Below, one piece after another: positions 16,794-25,312 of a DNA stretch of 64,000 nt; position 1 is the first letter of the stretch, and every line of letters starts with the position of its first letter. The translations under genes and the position numbers were made by a program. This stretch comes from Jejuia sp040720935 (GTDB lineage: Bacteria; Bacteroidota; Bacteroidia; Flavobacteriales; Flavobacteriaceae): contig NZ_JBFDAE010000006.1 in the NCBI RefSeq assembly GCF_040720935.1, positions 186,001 through 250,000 on the forward strand, read 5' to 3'. The notes beneath the pieces are model-generated. The model had not been told where the DNA came from. It ran no database searches and saw only the letters and a program-made list of their open reading frames with translations.

Positions 16794-17903
16794 ATGACAG
16801 AAAAAAAATTTATTCCAAAACCCTATTCAAATTCTATTGAAAACGGAAGTTTCACTTGGTCATCTCCTAGTAATATTGCATTGGTAAAATATTGGGGAAA
16901 AAAGGAACATCAAATTCCTGAAAATCCATCTATTAGTTTTACGCTCAATAATTGTAAAACCACTACCACTTTGAGTTTCTCGAAAAATAAAAACAACAAT
17001 AATTTTTCTTTTGAAGTATTTTTAGATGGCGAAAAAAAAGACGATTTTAAACCAAAAATAGAAACCTTTTTTAAACGTATTGAAGCATATTTGCCTTTTT
17101 TAAAAGACTATCATTTTAAGATTGAAACGTCCAATACATTTCCACATAGTTCCGGAATAGCATCTTCAGCATCGGGAATGAGTGCTTTGGCATTGTGTTT
17201 AATGAGTGTTGAAAAACAATTAACCACTAATACTGCCGTTCCGAGCGCAGAAGAGGAATCTCAAAACGAATCATTTTCCATTCAAAAAGCATCCTTCTTA
17301 GCCCGCTTAGGCTCAGGAAGTGCATGCAGAAGTTTAGAAGGCGATTTGGTAGTTTGGGGAAAGCACAAAGACATTCAAGGAAGTTCAGATCTATTCGGTT
17401 TAAAATATCCTTATCAAGTACATCAGAATTTCAAAAATTATCAAGACACTATTTTATTGGTTGATAAAGGCGAAAAGCAAGTTAGTAGTACGGTTGGTCA
17501 TAATTTAATGCATGGACATCCGTTTGCTCAAGAGCGATTCAAACAAGCCAATAAAAACCTTTCGGATATGGTTTCAATATTGAAAGATGGCGATTTAGAT
17601 AAATTTATTGCTCTAGTTGAAAGTGAAGCCTTAACGCTTCATGCAATGATGATGACGAGCATGCCCTATTTCATTTTAATGAAACCCAATACGTTGGAAA
17701 TTATCAACAAGATTTGGGATTTCAGAAAGGAAACGGATTCTAAAGTATGTTTTACTTTAGATGCAGGAGCAAATGTACATGTGTTGTACCCCGAAAATGA
17801 AGCAAGCGAAGTTTTGCACTTTATTCAAAATGAATTAGTTGCATTTTGTCAGAATGGTCAGTATATTAACGATAAAATTGGTTTTGGAGCAAAACTGTTG
17901 TAA
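16794..17903 (+). CDS. mvaD: Diphosphomevalonate decarboxylase
   Basis: GHMP-superfamily enzyme that converts mevalonate diphosphate to isopentenyl diphosphate with ATP. The product has about 369 residues and the motifs SPSNIALVKYWGKK, NPSISFTLNNCKTTTTL, the ATP loop FPHSSGIASSASGMSALAL, FLARLGSGSACRSL and CFTLDAGANVHVLYP. I chose ATG 16794, just after a TAtcTTTG promoter core; starting at 16755 would add a hydrophobic stretch not expected in this family. It heads a co-directional run with mevalonate kinase and a UbiA prenyltransferase, so isoprenoids in this organism come from the mevalonate route. Confidence 0.95.
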   Translation: MTEKKFIPKPYSNSIENGSFTWSSPSNIALVKYWGKKEHQIPENPSISFTLNNCKTTTTLSFSKNKNNNNFSFEVFLDGEKKDDFKPKIETFFKRIEAYLPFLKDYHFKIETSNTFPHSSGIASSASGMSALALCLMSVEKQLTTNTAVPSAEEESQNESFSIQKASFLARLGSGSACRSLEGDLVVWGKHKDIQGSSDLFGLKYPYQVHQNFKNYQDTILLVDKGEKQVSSTVGHNLMHGHPFAQERFKQANKNLSDMVSILKDGDLDKFIALVESEALTLHAMMMTSMPYFILMKPNTLEIINKIWDFRKETDSKVCFTLDAGANVHVLYPENEASEVLHFIQNELVAFCQNGQYINDKIGFGAKLL

Positions 17904-17931
17904 TTTTGCATCACCAAATCACAAGTAATTT

Positions 17932-18861
17932 ATGAAAGGACCTCTCTTTTACTCAAAAATTCTACTCTTCGGAGAGTATGGAATCATCAAAGATTCCAAA
18001 GGATTATCAATTCCTTACAGTTTTTATAACGGTGCTTTAAAGAAAGATGAAAATCCTTCAGAAGAAGCTATAAAATCAAATGAAAGTTTAAAGCGATTTG
18101 CTGCTCACATTCAAAGTATAGATAATGATATAGTTCGTTTTGATAATGAACAATTGCAAGAGGATGTGAATTCAGGAATGTATTTTGATTCTTCTATCCC
18201 ACAAGGCTATGGCGTAGGAAGTAGCGGCGCATTAGTGGCTGCACTTTATGATAAATATGCTTTCGATAAAATTACGGTTCTGGAAAACTTAACCAGAGAG
18301 AAACTTTTAAAATTAAAGGCGATATTTTCTGCAATGGAATCTTTTTTCCACGGAAAATCTTCTGGTTTAGATCCTTTGAACAGTTATTTGAGCATTCCAA
18401 TTCTTATTAATTCTAAAGATAATATTGAAGCTACAGGTATTCCTGCACAACAAAGCGAAGGCAAAGGCGCGGTGTTTTTATTAGATAGCGGAATTATTGG
18501 CGAAACAGCACCCATGGTAAGTCTGTTTATGGAAAGCATGAAACAGGAAGGTTTCAGAAAAATGCTTAAAAATCAGTTTATAAAGCGTACCGATGCCTGT
18601 GTTGATGATTTCTTAAAAGGCGATATTAAGTCTTTATTCAAAAACACAAAACAACTATCAAAAGTAGTGTTAAATCATTTTAAACCTATGATTCCTAAGC
18701 AATTTCATGAGCTTTGGAAAAAAGGTATCGAAACTAATGAGTATTACTTAAAACTCTGCGGTTCTGGCGGTGGTGGTTATATTCTTGGATTTACCGAAGA
18801 TATTGAAAAGGCAAAACAATCGCTTTCAGATTATAAATTGGAAGTGGTTTATAACTTCTAA
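17932..18861 (+). CDS. Mevalonate kinase (GHMP kinase)
   Basis: A 309-residue GHMP kinase with KILLFGEYGIIKDSKGLSIPYS near the N-terminus, the glycine/serine ATP loop SIPQGYGVGSSGALVAALY, the substrate-side FHGKSSGLDPLNSYLSIP with a catalytic-type Asp, and KLCGSGGGGYILGFTED at the C-terminus. Its place 28 bases after mvaD makes phosphorylation of mevalonate the likely reaction; phosphomevalonate kinase is the alternative. The N-terminal GEYG is a lineage variation of the GEH motif in classical mevalonate kinases. Confidence 0.88.
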   Translation: MKGPLFYSKILLFGEYGIIKDSKGLSIPYSFYNGALKKDENPSEEAIKSNESLKRFAAHIQSIDNDIVRFDNEQLQEDVNSGMYFDSSIPQGYGVGSSGALVAALYDKYAFDKITVLENLTREKLLKLKAIFSAMESFFHGKSSGLDPLNSYLSIPILINSKDNIEATGIPAQQSEGKGAVFLLDSGIIGETAPMVSLFMESMKQEGFRKMLKNQFIKRTDACVDDFLKGDIKSLFKNTKQLSKVVLNHFKPMIPKQFHELWKKGIETNEYYLKLCGSGGGGYILGFTEDIEKAKQSLSDYKLEVVYNF

Positions 18862-18872
18862 ACTTCATATAC

Positions 18873-18900
18873 TGTCATCCTGAACTTGTTTCAGGATCTC
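18873..18900. repeat. Dispersed CATCCTGAAC palindrome
   Basis: Short palindrome ATCCTGAAC-TTG-TTTCAGGAT within TGTCATCCTG...GGATCTC, a repeat class common in flavobacterial intergenic DNA. It covers the TTG at 18886, the first possible start of the UbiA gene, so that TTG is not a credible start. Degenerate relatives occur near 22024-22118 and 35163-35232. Confidence 0.75.
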
Positions 18901-18915
18901 ATCAAACTTTTTCAG

Positions 18916-19818
18916 ATGTTATCTAGAAGACAGAAACACATTCTACTTAAATTTTTTAGCATGTTTTCTGTGGTTAGAGGCTACAATATACTTATTGTTG
19001 TCATCGCTCAATACCTCACAGCTGTTTATATTTTAGCTCATGATAAGCCTTTGAAAGAAGTTCTTTTTGATGTGAATTTGCTAATGCTCGTACTCGCATC
19101 AGCAGCAACAATCGCCGGAGGCTATATTATTAATAGTTTTTACGATTCGGAAAAAGATTTAATAAACCGCCCCATTAAATCAAGGCTGGATAGATTGGTA
19201 AGTCAAAATACAAAACTATCATTTTATTTCACACTCAATTTTTTGGCGGTAATTATGGCAAGTTATGTGTCCTTTAAAGCTGTCATATTCTTTTCAATTT
19301 ACATTTTTGCGATTTGGTTTTATTCGCATAAATTAAAAAAAATGCCTTTTGTAGGAAACTTAACTTCCGCAATTCTCACCATTACCCCATTTTTTGCCAT
19401 TTTCATGTACTATAAAAATTTTGAAACGGTAATTTTTGTACATGCTATTTTCTTGTTCATTATGATTTCAATGCGAGAACTGACCAAGGATTTAGAGAAT
19501 ATTAAAGGCGATATTGCCCAGGGTTATGTAACTATTCCCGTTGCTTACGGAGAAAAAACCTCTAAAATAATGCTGACTATTTTAGCAGTTTTAACTTTTG
19601 TGCCAACCTATTTATTGCTGTTTCGTTTTGAAATAGGCTATATGTATTTTTTCTTCTATCTCAGTATTTTTTTGCTGGCTGTATTTCTGTTATTGCTCTG
19701 GAAGTCCAAAACAAAAATACAGTATCTTATTCTACATAACATTCTAAAATTCATCATTCTAGCAGGGGTTTTTAGTATTCTTTTAATTGATGTGAGCGTT
19801 ATTTTGAATAGGATTTAA
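18916..19818 (+). CDS. UbiA-family prenyltransferase (probably geranylgeranylglycerol-phosphate type)
   Basis: Integral membrane prenyltransferase of about 300 residues with eight or nine hydrophobic segments. The first prenyl-diphosphate motif is NSFYDSEKDLINRP (NxxxDxxxD) and the second is in RELTKDLENIKGD. Position after mvaD and mevalonate kinase fits use of an isoprenoid diphosphate made by that pathway; flavobacterial homologues are often annotated as geranylgeranylglycerol-phosphate geranylgeranyltransferase, but the acceptor cannot be read from sequence. Start: a TTG at 18886 lies in a dispersed repeat, so ATG 18916 is preferred; ATG 18961 is also possible. Confidence 0.88.
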   Translation: MLSRRQKHILLKFFSMFSVVRGYNILIVVIAQYLTAVYILAHDKPLKEVLFDVNLLMLVLASAATIAGGYIINSFYDSEKDLINRPIKSRLDRLVSQNTKLSFYFTLNFLAVIMASYVSFKAVIFFSIYIFAIWFYSHKLKKMPFVGNLTSAILTITPFFAIFMYYKNFETVIFVHAIFLFIMISMRELTKDLENIKGDIAQGYVTIPVAYGEKTSKIMLTILAVLTFVPTYLLLFRFEIGYMYFFFYLSIFLLAVFLLLLWKSKTKIQYLILHNILKFIILAGVFSILLIDVSVILNRI

Positions 19819-19820
19819 AC

Positions 19821-20999
19821 CTACTCGAAAGACCAGATTATTTTTTTAATTCCAGACCAGTTACTGTATAACGGAACGGCGGCTTTGATATAAAGTAAAT
19901 AGATGTCGTTATCTTTCATGGTCATGCCCCAAGTGGCTTGCTGGTCGTCAAAAGCACCAAAAGAGTTTTTCAAAATAGGGTCTGTAGGGCTTGAGACATC
20001 TAGAACAGATAAATCGCTTCTGCCCGTATTTACAAAAAGCAATTCGTTTTCGGCATCATACACCATTTGATTCGCATGCCCTGGACTGTTCCACCATAAA
20101 TTATTTAAAGATTGACATTCCCATGGATTCCACCAGCCAATAAGTTTTGCAGTATTGATATCTGAAATATCCCAAATTTCAACACCACAATAGTCCACCG
20201 CACAATAGGCTAAATTGCCATTAATAATAATGTTGTTATAAGCTTTAGGAGTATTCTCTATTGATTCGAAGTTATGAAATTTTCCAATTTCATTAGGCAG
20301 TTCTTTATTGCTAATATCTATAATTCTAATGCCTCCAGCATCGTAACATAAATATAATTTGTTGCCAACAACACTCATTCCTCTAGCGTTAGGAATTTGT
20401 GCACTATCGGGATTTTCAACGGGATAGTTTTTGTTAGGCGTATAATCCGATGTTTCTATAATCGATTTCGGGTCTGAAATATCAAAAATAAAGAACCCAT
20501 ATTCCATAGCGCCCAAATATGCATAATTGCCTTCCACTATAACAATGGCACTTCCAGCAAGAAAGTCGTCACTTTCCCAAGTATCTTCCACAACTGGGTT
20601 TTTAGGGTCGCTTATGTTTACTATTGCCAAACCTGATTTCGCACCATTTTTTCCATCAAAGAAATCGCCTAGAGCTAAATACAGATAATTGCCTTTTTGA
20701 AAAATATGCATGGCATGTAAACCTTTTAAATCTCCAATAGGTACATTGGCAACTTGAGTTGGTTTATCGTCTTTTTGGTCGCTAAAAATAAGCAATCCGC
20801 CACCTTTTGCTGCAAGATAAAAATAAGGTCTGTTTGCTTTATCATAAACCATTCCTTGGGGTAAAAAAGCTGGAATTTCTTGTTCCCATTTTGAAGCGAA
20901 AACGACTTCAGTTCCAATAGGAGGGCTTTCAGTAGTGTCGTCGTTAGACGAACATGAGACAAAAAATAAGAGGCTTAAAATTATAAGTAAAGATTTCAT
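19821..20999 (-). CDS. LVIVD-repeat lipoprotein (beta-propeller)
   Basis: A 392-residue lipoprotein with signal MKSLLIILSLLFFVSCSS (lipobox FVSC). The mature part is made of repeats of the form LAIVNISDPKNPVVEDTW, FFIFDISDPKSI, IRIIDISNKELPNEIGKF, VEIWDISDINTAKLIGWW and LSVLDVSSPTDPILKNSF, i.e. the LVIVD repeat that folds as a propeller. Likely surface or periplasmic, role unknown. It is convergent with the UbiA gene, with only two bases between stops, and divergent from the pseudouridine synthase gene. Confidence 0.9.
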   Translation of the reverse strand: MKSLLIILSLLFFVSCSSNDDTTESPPIGTEVVFASKWEQEIPAFLPQGMVYDKANRPYFYLAAKGGGLLIFSDQKDDKPTQVANVPIGDLKGLHAMHIFQKGNYLYLALGDFFDGKNGAKSGLAIVNISDPKNPVVEDTWESDDFLAGSAIVIVEGNYAYLGAMEYGFFIFDISDPKSIIETSDYTPNKNYPVENPDSAQIPNARGMSVVGNKLYLCYDAGGIRIIDISNKELPNEIGKFHNFESIENTPKAYNNIIINGNLAYCAVDYCGVEIWDISDINTAKLIGWWNPWECQSLNNLWWNSPGHANQMVYDAENELLFVNTGRSDLSVLDVSSPTDPILKNSFGAFDDQQATWGMTMKDNDIYLLYIKAAVPLYSNWSGIKKIIWSFE

Positions 21000-21075
21000 T
21001 CTGTATGGGTTACAATTATAAGTTTATACAATTTACAAATTTAATGCCAGAGTAGGTTTTGAATTGGTGTTGCGG

Positions 21076-21083
21076 TATCTTTG
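21076..21083 (+). promoter_or_regulatory. Promoter core TAtcTTTG upstream of the pseudouridine synthase gene
   Basis: Matches the Bacteroidota -7 element TAnnTTTG (context GGTATCTTTGCAC) and lies 16 bases before the ATG at 21100. A TTTTG at 21057-21061 is the nearest upstream candidate but is closer than the usual spacing. Confidence 0.6.
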
Positions 21084-21099
21084 CACAAAATATTAAGTC

Positions 21100-21954
21100 A
21101 TGAACAGACAACAAGGGAGTAAGGGAAAAGGAAAACCATCAGGACGTGGTAGCGGAAACACACGTTCTACAAGTTATGCACGAGGAAATGCACCTATTAA
21201 AAAAAATAATCCAGCACTAAAACAAACACCCAAAAAAGCAGGTAATCCTGATGAAATTAGGTTAAATAAGTATATAGCAAATTCTGGAATCTGTTCGCGT
21301 CGCGAAGCGGATGCACATATTGCTATTGGTTTGGTAACCGTTAACGGTAAAGTGATTACCGAAATGGGCTACAAAGTGAAATTGGAAGACGAGGTGCGTT
21401 ACGATGGTGCTCGTATTAACCCAGAGCAAAAAGCTTATGTTTTGCTTAATAAACCAAAAGGATTCGCCACCACAACAAGTGAGGGAAAAGGCAGAACGGT
21501 TATGGATTTAGTAGCCAATGCAACATCGTCTCGTATAAAACCAATTGGGCGTTTAGGAAGAAACTCTAAAGGTTTATTATTGTTTACAAACGATGATGTT
21601 ATAGCAGGTAAATTCACAAATTCTAAACACGGCGTTCCGCGTTTATTTCATATAGAATTAGATAAAAACTTAAAACTAGAAGATTTAAAAAAGATTCAAG
21701 GCGGTTTTAAGGTTGAAGGCAAACTAATTGAAGTAGAAGAAATTAGCTACATAGACGGTGCTTCAAAAAGGGAAGTCGGTTTGAAAATAAAGAATACAGG
21801 AAACACCATTATCCGCACTATTTTTGAATATTTTAGGTATGATATTTTAAGTTTAGATTGTGTAGCTATTGGACACTTGACTAAAAAAGACATTCCGCGT
21901 GGAAGTTGGAAACATCTAACGGAGCAGGAGTTGAATACGTTGAAGATGCTTTAG
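21100..21954 (+). CDS. RsuA/RluB-family pseudouridine synthase, atypical active site
   Basis: RNA pseudouridine synthase family protein of 284 residues. A basic, low-complexity tail (residues 1-45, rich in Gly, Lys, Arg, Ser) precedes an S4 RNA-binding domain (IRLNKYIANSGICSRREADAHIAIGLVTVNGKVITEMG) and the synthase domain (YVLLNKPKGFATTTSE ... IKPIGRLGRNSKGLLLFTND ... KREVGLKIKNTGNTIIRTIFEYFRYDILSLDCVAIGHLTKKDIPRGSWKHLT). The catalytic aspartate of this family normally stands in GRLD or GRMD; here the position is Gly153. The DNA is unambiguous. Either this branch uses another residue or it only binds rRNA. Family firm, activity doubtful. Confidence 0.85.
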   Translation: MNRQQGSKGKGKPSGRGSGNTRSTSYARGNAPIKKNNPALKQTPKKAGNPDEIRLNKYIANSGICSRREADAHIAIGLVTVNGKVITEMGYKVKLEDEVRYDGARINPEQKAYVLLNKPKGFATTTSEGKGRTVMDLVANATSSRIKPIGRLGRNSKGLLLFTNDDVIAGKFTNSKHGVPRLFHIELDKNLKLEDLKKIQGGFKVEGKLIEVEEISYIDGASKREVGLKIKNTGNTIIRTIFEYFRYDILSLDCVAIGHLTKKDIPRGSWKHLTEQELNTLKML

Positions 21955-22023
21955 AAGTTTTTTGCTTTGAAGCTTTTAAGAAATGGATTTTTATTTTACA
22001 TTTCACTAAAAATTAAGCGGTTC

Positions 22024-22118
22024 TTTTGAGATTCCGAAATAAATTCGGACTAACAAACCGGTGGGTTCGGGTTGAAACTCTATTGGTTGTCACATACTGA
22101 ACTTGTTTGAGCATCTCA
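22024..22118. repeat. Degenerate dispersed repeat with inverted ends
   Basis: GAGATTCCGAAATAAATTCG on the left and TGAACTTGTTTGAGCATCTC on the right are related to the CATCCTGAAC class in opposite orientation (compare 18873-18900). The 287-base gap 21955-22241 that contains it shows no gene. Confidence 0.5.
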
Positions 22119-22241
22119 AACACTATTGACTCCTTACTTAAATTGTACGCTATAAATTTCATCTTAAACAACAAAAATTTCTCTTCTAGCCGACTTTTTT
22201 TCGGTATAACCTGCCTTCTGGTTCAGACAGACTCCCAAACA

Positions 22242-22820
22242 CTAAATTTTCTTTACGTAATCTGTGATAATTACTATTTGCTGGGCGCCTACTTTACCTT
22301 CTATATATGAATCGTTTTCGTGGTCTAAGCGTATGTTGCGTACTGCCGTACCCTGTTTGGCGACCATACTTGAGCCTTTTACTTTTAGATCTTTTACAAG
22401 CACCACATTGTCGCCATTTTCCAGAATAACACCATTGATATCTCGGTGAATAATTTTCTCGCTTTCGTCTTTGTGTTCTCCTGTGGCACGGGCTAGGGCC
22501 AATGCTTCATCATCTAGATACATCATGTCCAATAAATCTTTTGGCCAACCTTGGTTACGGAGTCTTTGTAATAGTCTCCAAGCCATAATTTGTACTGCTA
22601 TGTGTTCGTTCCACATGCTATCGTTTAAGCAACGCCAATGGTTTGGATCCATCTCCTTATCACCATTAATTTGGTCTAAGCAGGTTTTGCACGCCAAAAT
22701 ATCGTTGGCTACATTTTCGTTTAACGATGGCGGAATGGTGTATTGTTTTAAATCTTGTGTTGCTGTGCACAACTCGCACATGTTGTTGCTCCTATCTTGT
22801 AATGTTTGTAATACGCTCAT
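22242..22820 (-). CDS. phnA: PhnA domain protein
   Basis: A 192-residue PhnA-family protein. An N-terminal zinc-ribbon with CELC and CKTC pairs is followed by a helical linker (residues about 60-120) and the C-terminal PhnA domain DINGVILENGDNVVLVKDLKVKGSSMVAKQGTAVRNIRLDHENDSYIEGKVGAQQIVIITDYVKKI, a small SH3-like barrel. Despite its old name the family is not shown to act in phosphonate use; the two Cys pairs suggest metal binding. Single gene, divergent from the secreted protein at 22937-23764. Confidence 0.9.
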   Translation of the reverse strand: MSVLQTLQDRSNNMCELCTATQDLKQYTIPPSLNENVANDILACKTCLDQINGDKEMDPNHWRCLNDSMWNEHIAVQIMAWRLLQRLRNQGWPKDLLDMMYLDDEALALARATGEHKDESEKIIHRDINGVILENGDNVVLVKDLKVKGSSMVAKQGTAVRNIRLDHENDSYIEGKVGAQQIVIITDYVKKI

Positions 22821-22890
22821 AAAAACTCCTGTTTGTTTTGCAATAATACATTTAAATTAGAGCTTGAACAAGTTTAGAATTTAGAAACAA

Positions 22891-22918
22891 AAAAAGGATA
22901 CCGTATAGCATCCTTTTT
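22891..22918 (-). terminator. Rho-independent terminator after the duplicated-domain gene
   Basis: Stem AAAAAGGAT / ATCCTTTTT with a ten-base loop, 19 bases beyond the stop of the minus-strand gene ending at 22937. Read on the minus strand the stem is followed by a T-run. Confidence 0.7.
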
Positions 22919-22936
22919 CGTGAATTTACAACTATT

Positions 22937-23764
22937 TTATTTTGAAAGATCGTGAATCCAGGTGTATAAATAATCACCGTGAACGCCTGTGAAATATTTC
23001 CTCCAAGCTTTCATTTTAGCTTTATTTTCTTCATTATCTGGAAATCCTTCTTTCAATAATTCATCATTTCTATCGAACATTTTATCTAAATCTGATAAGG
23101 AATCAAGAAAAAACGCTTCTAAATATTCTGTTTTGTCAGAGCCCCAAGCGTGCACATTTGGATAGTATGCTTTTATATGTTCATTTTTTTGAATAATGGC
23201 CGCATTACCTTCCATTCTTAATTTTTTAAATTCTTCCATAGTGCCATCTTCAGGAAAAGCAAAATGACTTTTTCTCACGTAGCACAACATATCCTTTGTT
23301 GGTTTTTCGGTCATAAATTTAGCGCCCGGAATTGGTGCGTAAATCTCGTCAGAATGTTCGTTGGCAAAATATGAGTCTAGATTTTTCAAAAATGCCTTTC
23401 TCTTAGCTTCGTCCGGCCATGCTTCTTTTTCTAGTTCAGCATTTCTTTTTCCGAACTTGCCTATATCTTCCCAAGAGGCGAAGTTTTGTACTGATATAAA
23501 TTCTGTATTATCACCCGTCATGTGGTGATAATACATTGAAGCTCCCATGATGAATTCATTCTTCATAGTTACTTTTTCGAAGTACTCTTTTGCGGCAGCT
23601 TTCCACTCACTCATTTTAAAATCTTCCTTATCCATATTCCAATGGTTCGTGGTTACGGTCATGAACTCCTGTCCTTTTGGAGCCTCTTCATCTTGTGAAA
23701 AAGTTGTGGCAGGGATTAATAGCAATGCGAGAATTGCTACAAATAATTGTTTAGTTGTTTTCAT
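22937..23764 (-). CDS. Secreted protein with duplicated dimeric alpha/beta barrel-like domain
   Basis: A 275-residue protein with a signal peptide (MKTTKQLFVAILALLLIPATTFSQ). The mature part looks like two copies of one domain: FMTVTTNHWNM ... EWKAAAKEYFEKVTMKNEFIMGASMYYHHMTGDNTEFISVQNFASWEDIGKFGKRNAELEKEAWPDEAKRKAFLKNLDSYF, and LCYVRKSHFAF ... EEFKKLRMEGNAAIIQKNEHIKAYYPNVHAWGSDKTEYLEAFFLDSLSDLDKMFDRNDELLKEGFPDNEENKAKMKAWRKYF. Each has strand-helix-strand-strand-helix order with a final P(D/N)E(E/A) segment, resembling ABM/ferredoxin-like folds. No catalytic motif recognised. Function unknown. Confidence 0.7.
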   Translation of the reverse strand: MKTTKQLFVAILALLLIPATTFSQDEEAPKGQEFMTVTTNHWNMDKEDFKMSEWKAAAKEYFEKVTMKNEFIMGASMYYHHMTGDNTEFISVQNFASWEDIGKFGKRNAELEKEAWPDEAKRKAFLKNLDSYFANEHSDEIYAPIPGAKFMTEKPTKDMLCYVRKSHFAFPEDGTMEEFKKLRMEGNAAIIQKNEHIKAYYPNVHAWGSDKTEYLEAFFLDSLSDLDKMFDRNDELLKEGFPDNEENKAKMKAWRKYFTGVHGDYLYTWIHDLSK

Positions 23765-23900
23765 AATCTTTTAAAAATTAAAGTTAATATATTGGTTAAA
23801 ATTAAATACTACTTTAAGATTTAAGGGCTTATGCTATAAAAAAGTGTTAGGAATTAGGGAGATTATAAATGTAATCAAAAAACGATTGATTATCAATATT

Positions 23901-24266
23901 TTACTGAGATAAAGTTTTTCTCATTTTCTTGGTCATGCCTTTTACAACCATATCGTAAGAATGGTCTATCAACTCTTTTATGAGTTTTGGTTGCAGTTCG
24001 CCTTCATGGAGATATAAGGTGTTCCAATGTTTTTTGCTCATGTGATATCCGGGGCGGATACTGGAATGTTCGGCTCGAAGTTCTTCGGAATAATCTGGGT
24101 CTGCTTTTAAATTTATGGCCGCTTCTCCTCTTTCCCACCATTTAAGTGATGCCAATGCAAACATTTTACCTAGCACTTTAAAGACTAAAGTGTCTTCATC
24201 AAATGGAAAATCTTCTGTTGTGCCTTTTTTAGACAGGCAGTATGTTCTTATTTGTTCTATGTTCAT
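23901..24266 (-). CDS. MmcQ/YjbR family protein
   Basis: About 121 residues, of the MmcQ/YjbR (CyaY-like fold) family: MNIEQIRTYCLSKKGTTEDFPFDEDTLVFKVLGKMFALASLKWWERGEAAINLKADPDYSEELRAEHSSIRPGYHMSKKHWNTLYL. ATG 24266 gives the standard family N-terminus; a TTG at 24290 would add eight residues. The family is often called DNA-binding but without firm proof. Small cytoplasmic protein; no clear operon partner. Confidence 0.9.
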   Translation of the reverse strand: MNIEQIRTYCLSKKGTTEDFPFDEDTLVFKVLGKMFALASLKWWERGEAAINLKADPDYSEELRAEHSSIRPGYHMSKKHWNTLYLHEGELQPKLIKELIDHSYDMVVKGMTKKMRKTLSQ

Positions 24267-24343
24267 TATTAAAAACTTTCTGTCTTTCAATTCTTCAGGA
24301 ATTGAAACCCATATCTAATCTAGTTCAGTACAGGCTCTTTCCT

Positions 24344-24958
24344 TTATTGTTCTTGAATTTTCTTAGTTCCTTTTTCCTCAATTTTTAATGCTGAATAGTC
24401 CAATTTCCATCCAATGGTTTCTACTATGGTTTCAATAAGCAAAACAGTTTCCAATGCTTCTTTTTGTGCTATTTCTATCAATCCGCTTTCTGGAATTTTA
24501 GCTTGAATATGGGCTTTGGCTTCATTGTGTAAGCCTGTTAAATCTGTGGCTTCAAATTTATTGAAATACCCATCGGACTTGTCATAGTAATTTAAATTAG
24601 TCTCTATGGACAATACTTCCGGTTGGGGAAAATGCTCTAAAAGAATCTTCCTTTTATCGTTATCTGCCCTCAATTGAATTTTGGATAAATCATACCCCAC
24701 ATGCGCCTTTGCGTTAATGACAACAAGGGCTTTCTTTTTACTGGAAATAAGTTTTAAAAAACGTTGTTTCACATCTTCATAATGGTAAATCTCTGCAAAA
24801 TCGCCTTCAACGGTTATGAACTTGCAAACTTTTTTTATTTTATCTAGAAGTATTGTGGATTGTGCATTTACCAATTGCTTTTTTTGGATAGATTTTACAA
24901 AAGTAACGCCGCCCAAAGTAACCAAAGCCCCTATTATTATTGCCAAAAAAGTTTCCAT
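24344..24958 (-). CDS. DUF4230 family membrane-anchored protein
   Basis: A 204-residue protein with an N-terminal transmembrane anchor (FLAIIIGALVTLGGVTFV) and a DUF4230 domain: CKFITVEGDFAEIYHYED, KKALVVINAKAHVGYDLSKIQL, ILLEHFPQPEVLSIETNLNYYDKSDGYFNKF, EAKAHIQAKIPESGLIEIAQKEALETVLLIETIVE. The family is common in bacteria and has no known function; topology suggests the domain faces the periplasm. It lies directly downstream of the broken DUF4260 gene on the same strand. Confidence 0.88.
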   Translation of the reverse strand: METFLAIIIGALVTLGGVTFVKSIQKKQLVNAQSTILLDKIKKVCKFITVEGDFAEIYHYEDVKQRFLKLISSKKKALVVINAKAHVGYDLSKIQLRADNDKRKILLEHFPQPEVLSIETNLNYYDKSDGYFNKFEATDLTGLHNEAKAHIQAKIPESGLIEIAQKEALETVLLIETIVETIGWKLDYSALKIEEKGTKKIQEQ

Positions 24959-24961
24959 AAA

Positions 24962-25312
24962 TTATTTCCCTATTTGTCCTAAATGAGTGTATTTAAAACC
25001 TTTAAAATACTTTAATCCATATCCAAAAATCCTATCTAAAGACGCATGGGAAAACAATATAACCCCAACTAATTGGATACTACTATTTTAGCCAAAAACA
25101 CCTATAAAATAAACCAAAACAGCAATAGCCTTATGATGGAAAACATTATACGCTATGGCACCAACTTTTGCATTTATTAAATACCCTAACATTCCAATAT
25201 CTGGCAACAGGATCAAAACTGCAAACCACCACCAACTAAAATCCAATTGATAGAAACCAAAAAGACCTAGGAGAAACATCAATAATTCTTCCAATTTCAA
25301 GGAGACTTTCAT
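24962..25312 (-). pseudogene. DUF4260 membrane protein gene with in-frame stop
   Basis: The frame from ATG 25312 encodes LKLEELLMFLLGLFGFYQLDFSWWWFAVLILLPDIGMLGYLINAKVGAIAYNVFHHKAIAVLVYFIGVFG (74 residues), then a TAA at 25088-25090. The same frame continues without shift as NSSIQLVGVILFSHASLDRIFGYGLKYFKGFKYTHLGQIGK to a TAA at 24962-24964. Together the two parts make a complete DUF4260 protein of about 115 positions, so one nonsense codon at position 75 breaks the gene. A sequencing error or a very recent mutation would look the same. Its start overlaps the stop of the cyclase gene by one base. Confidence 0.85.

Noticed and set aside
22471..22860. Antisense frame of 129 codons over phnA
   Set aside because: Shadow of the PhnA gene; cysteine-rich by chance, no family pattern.
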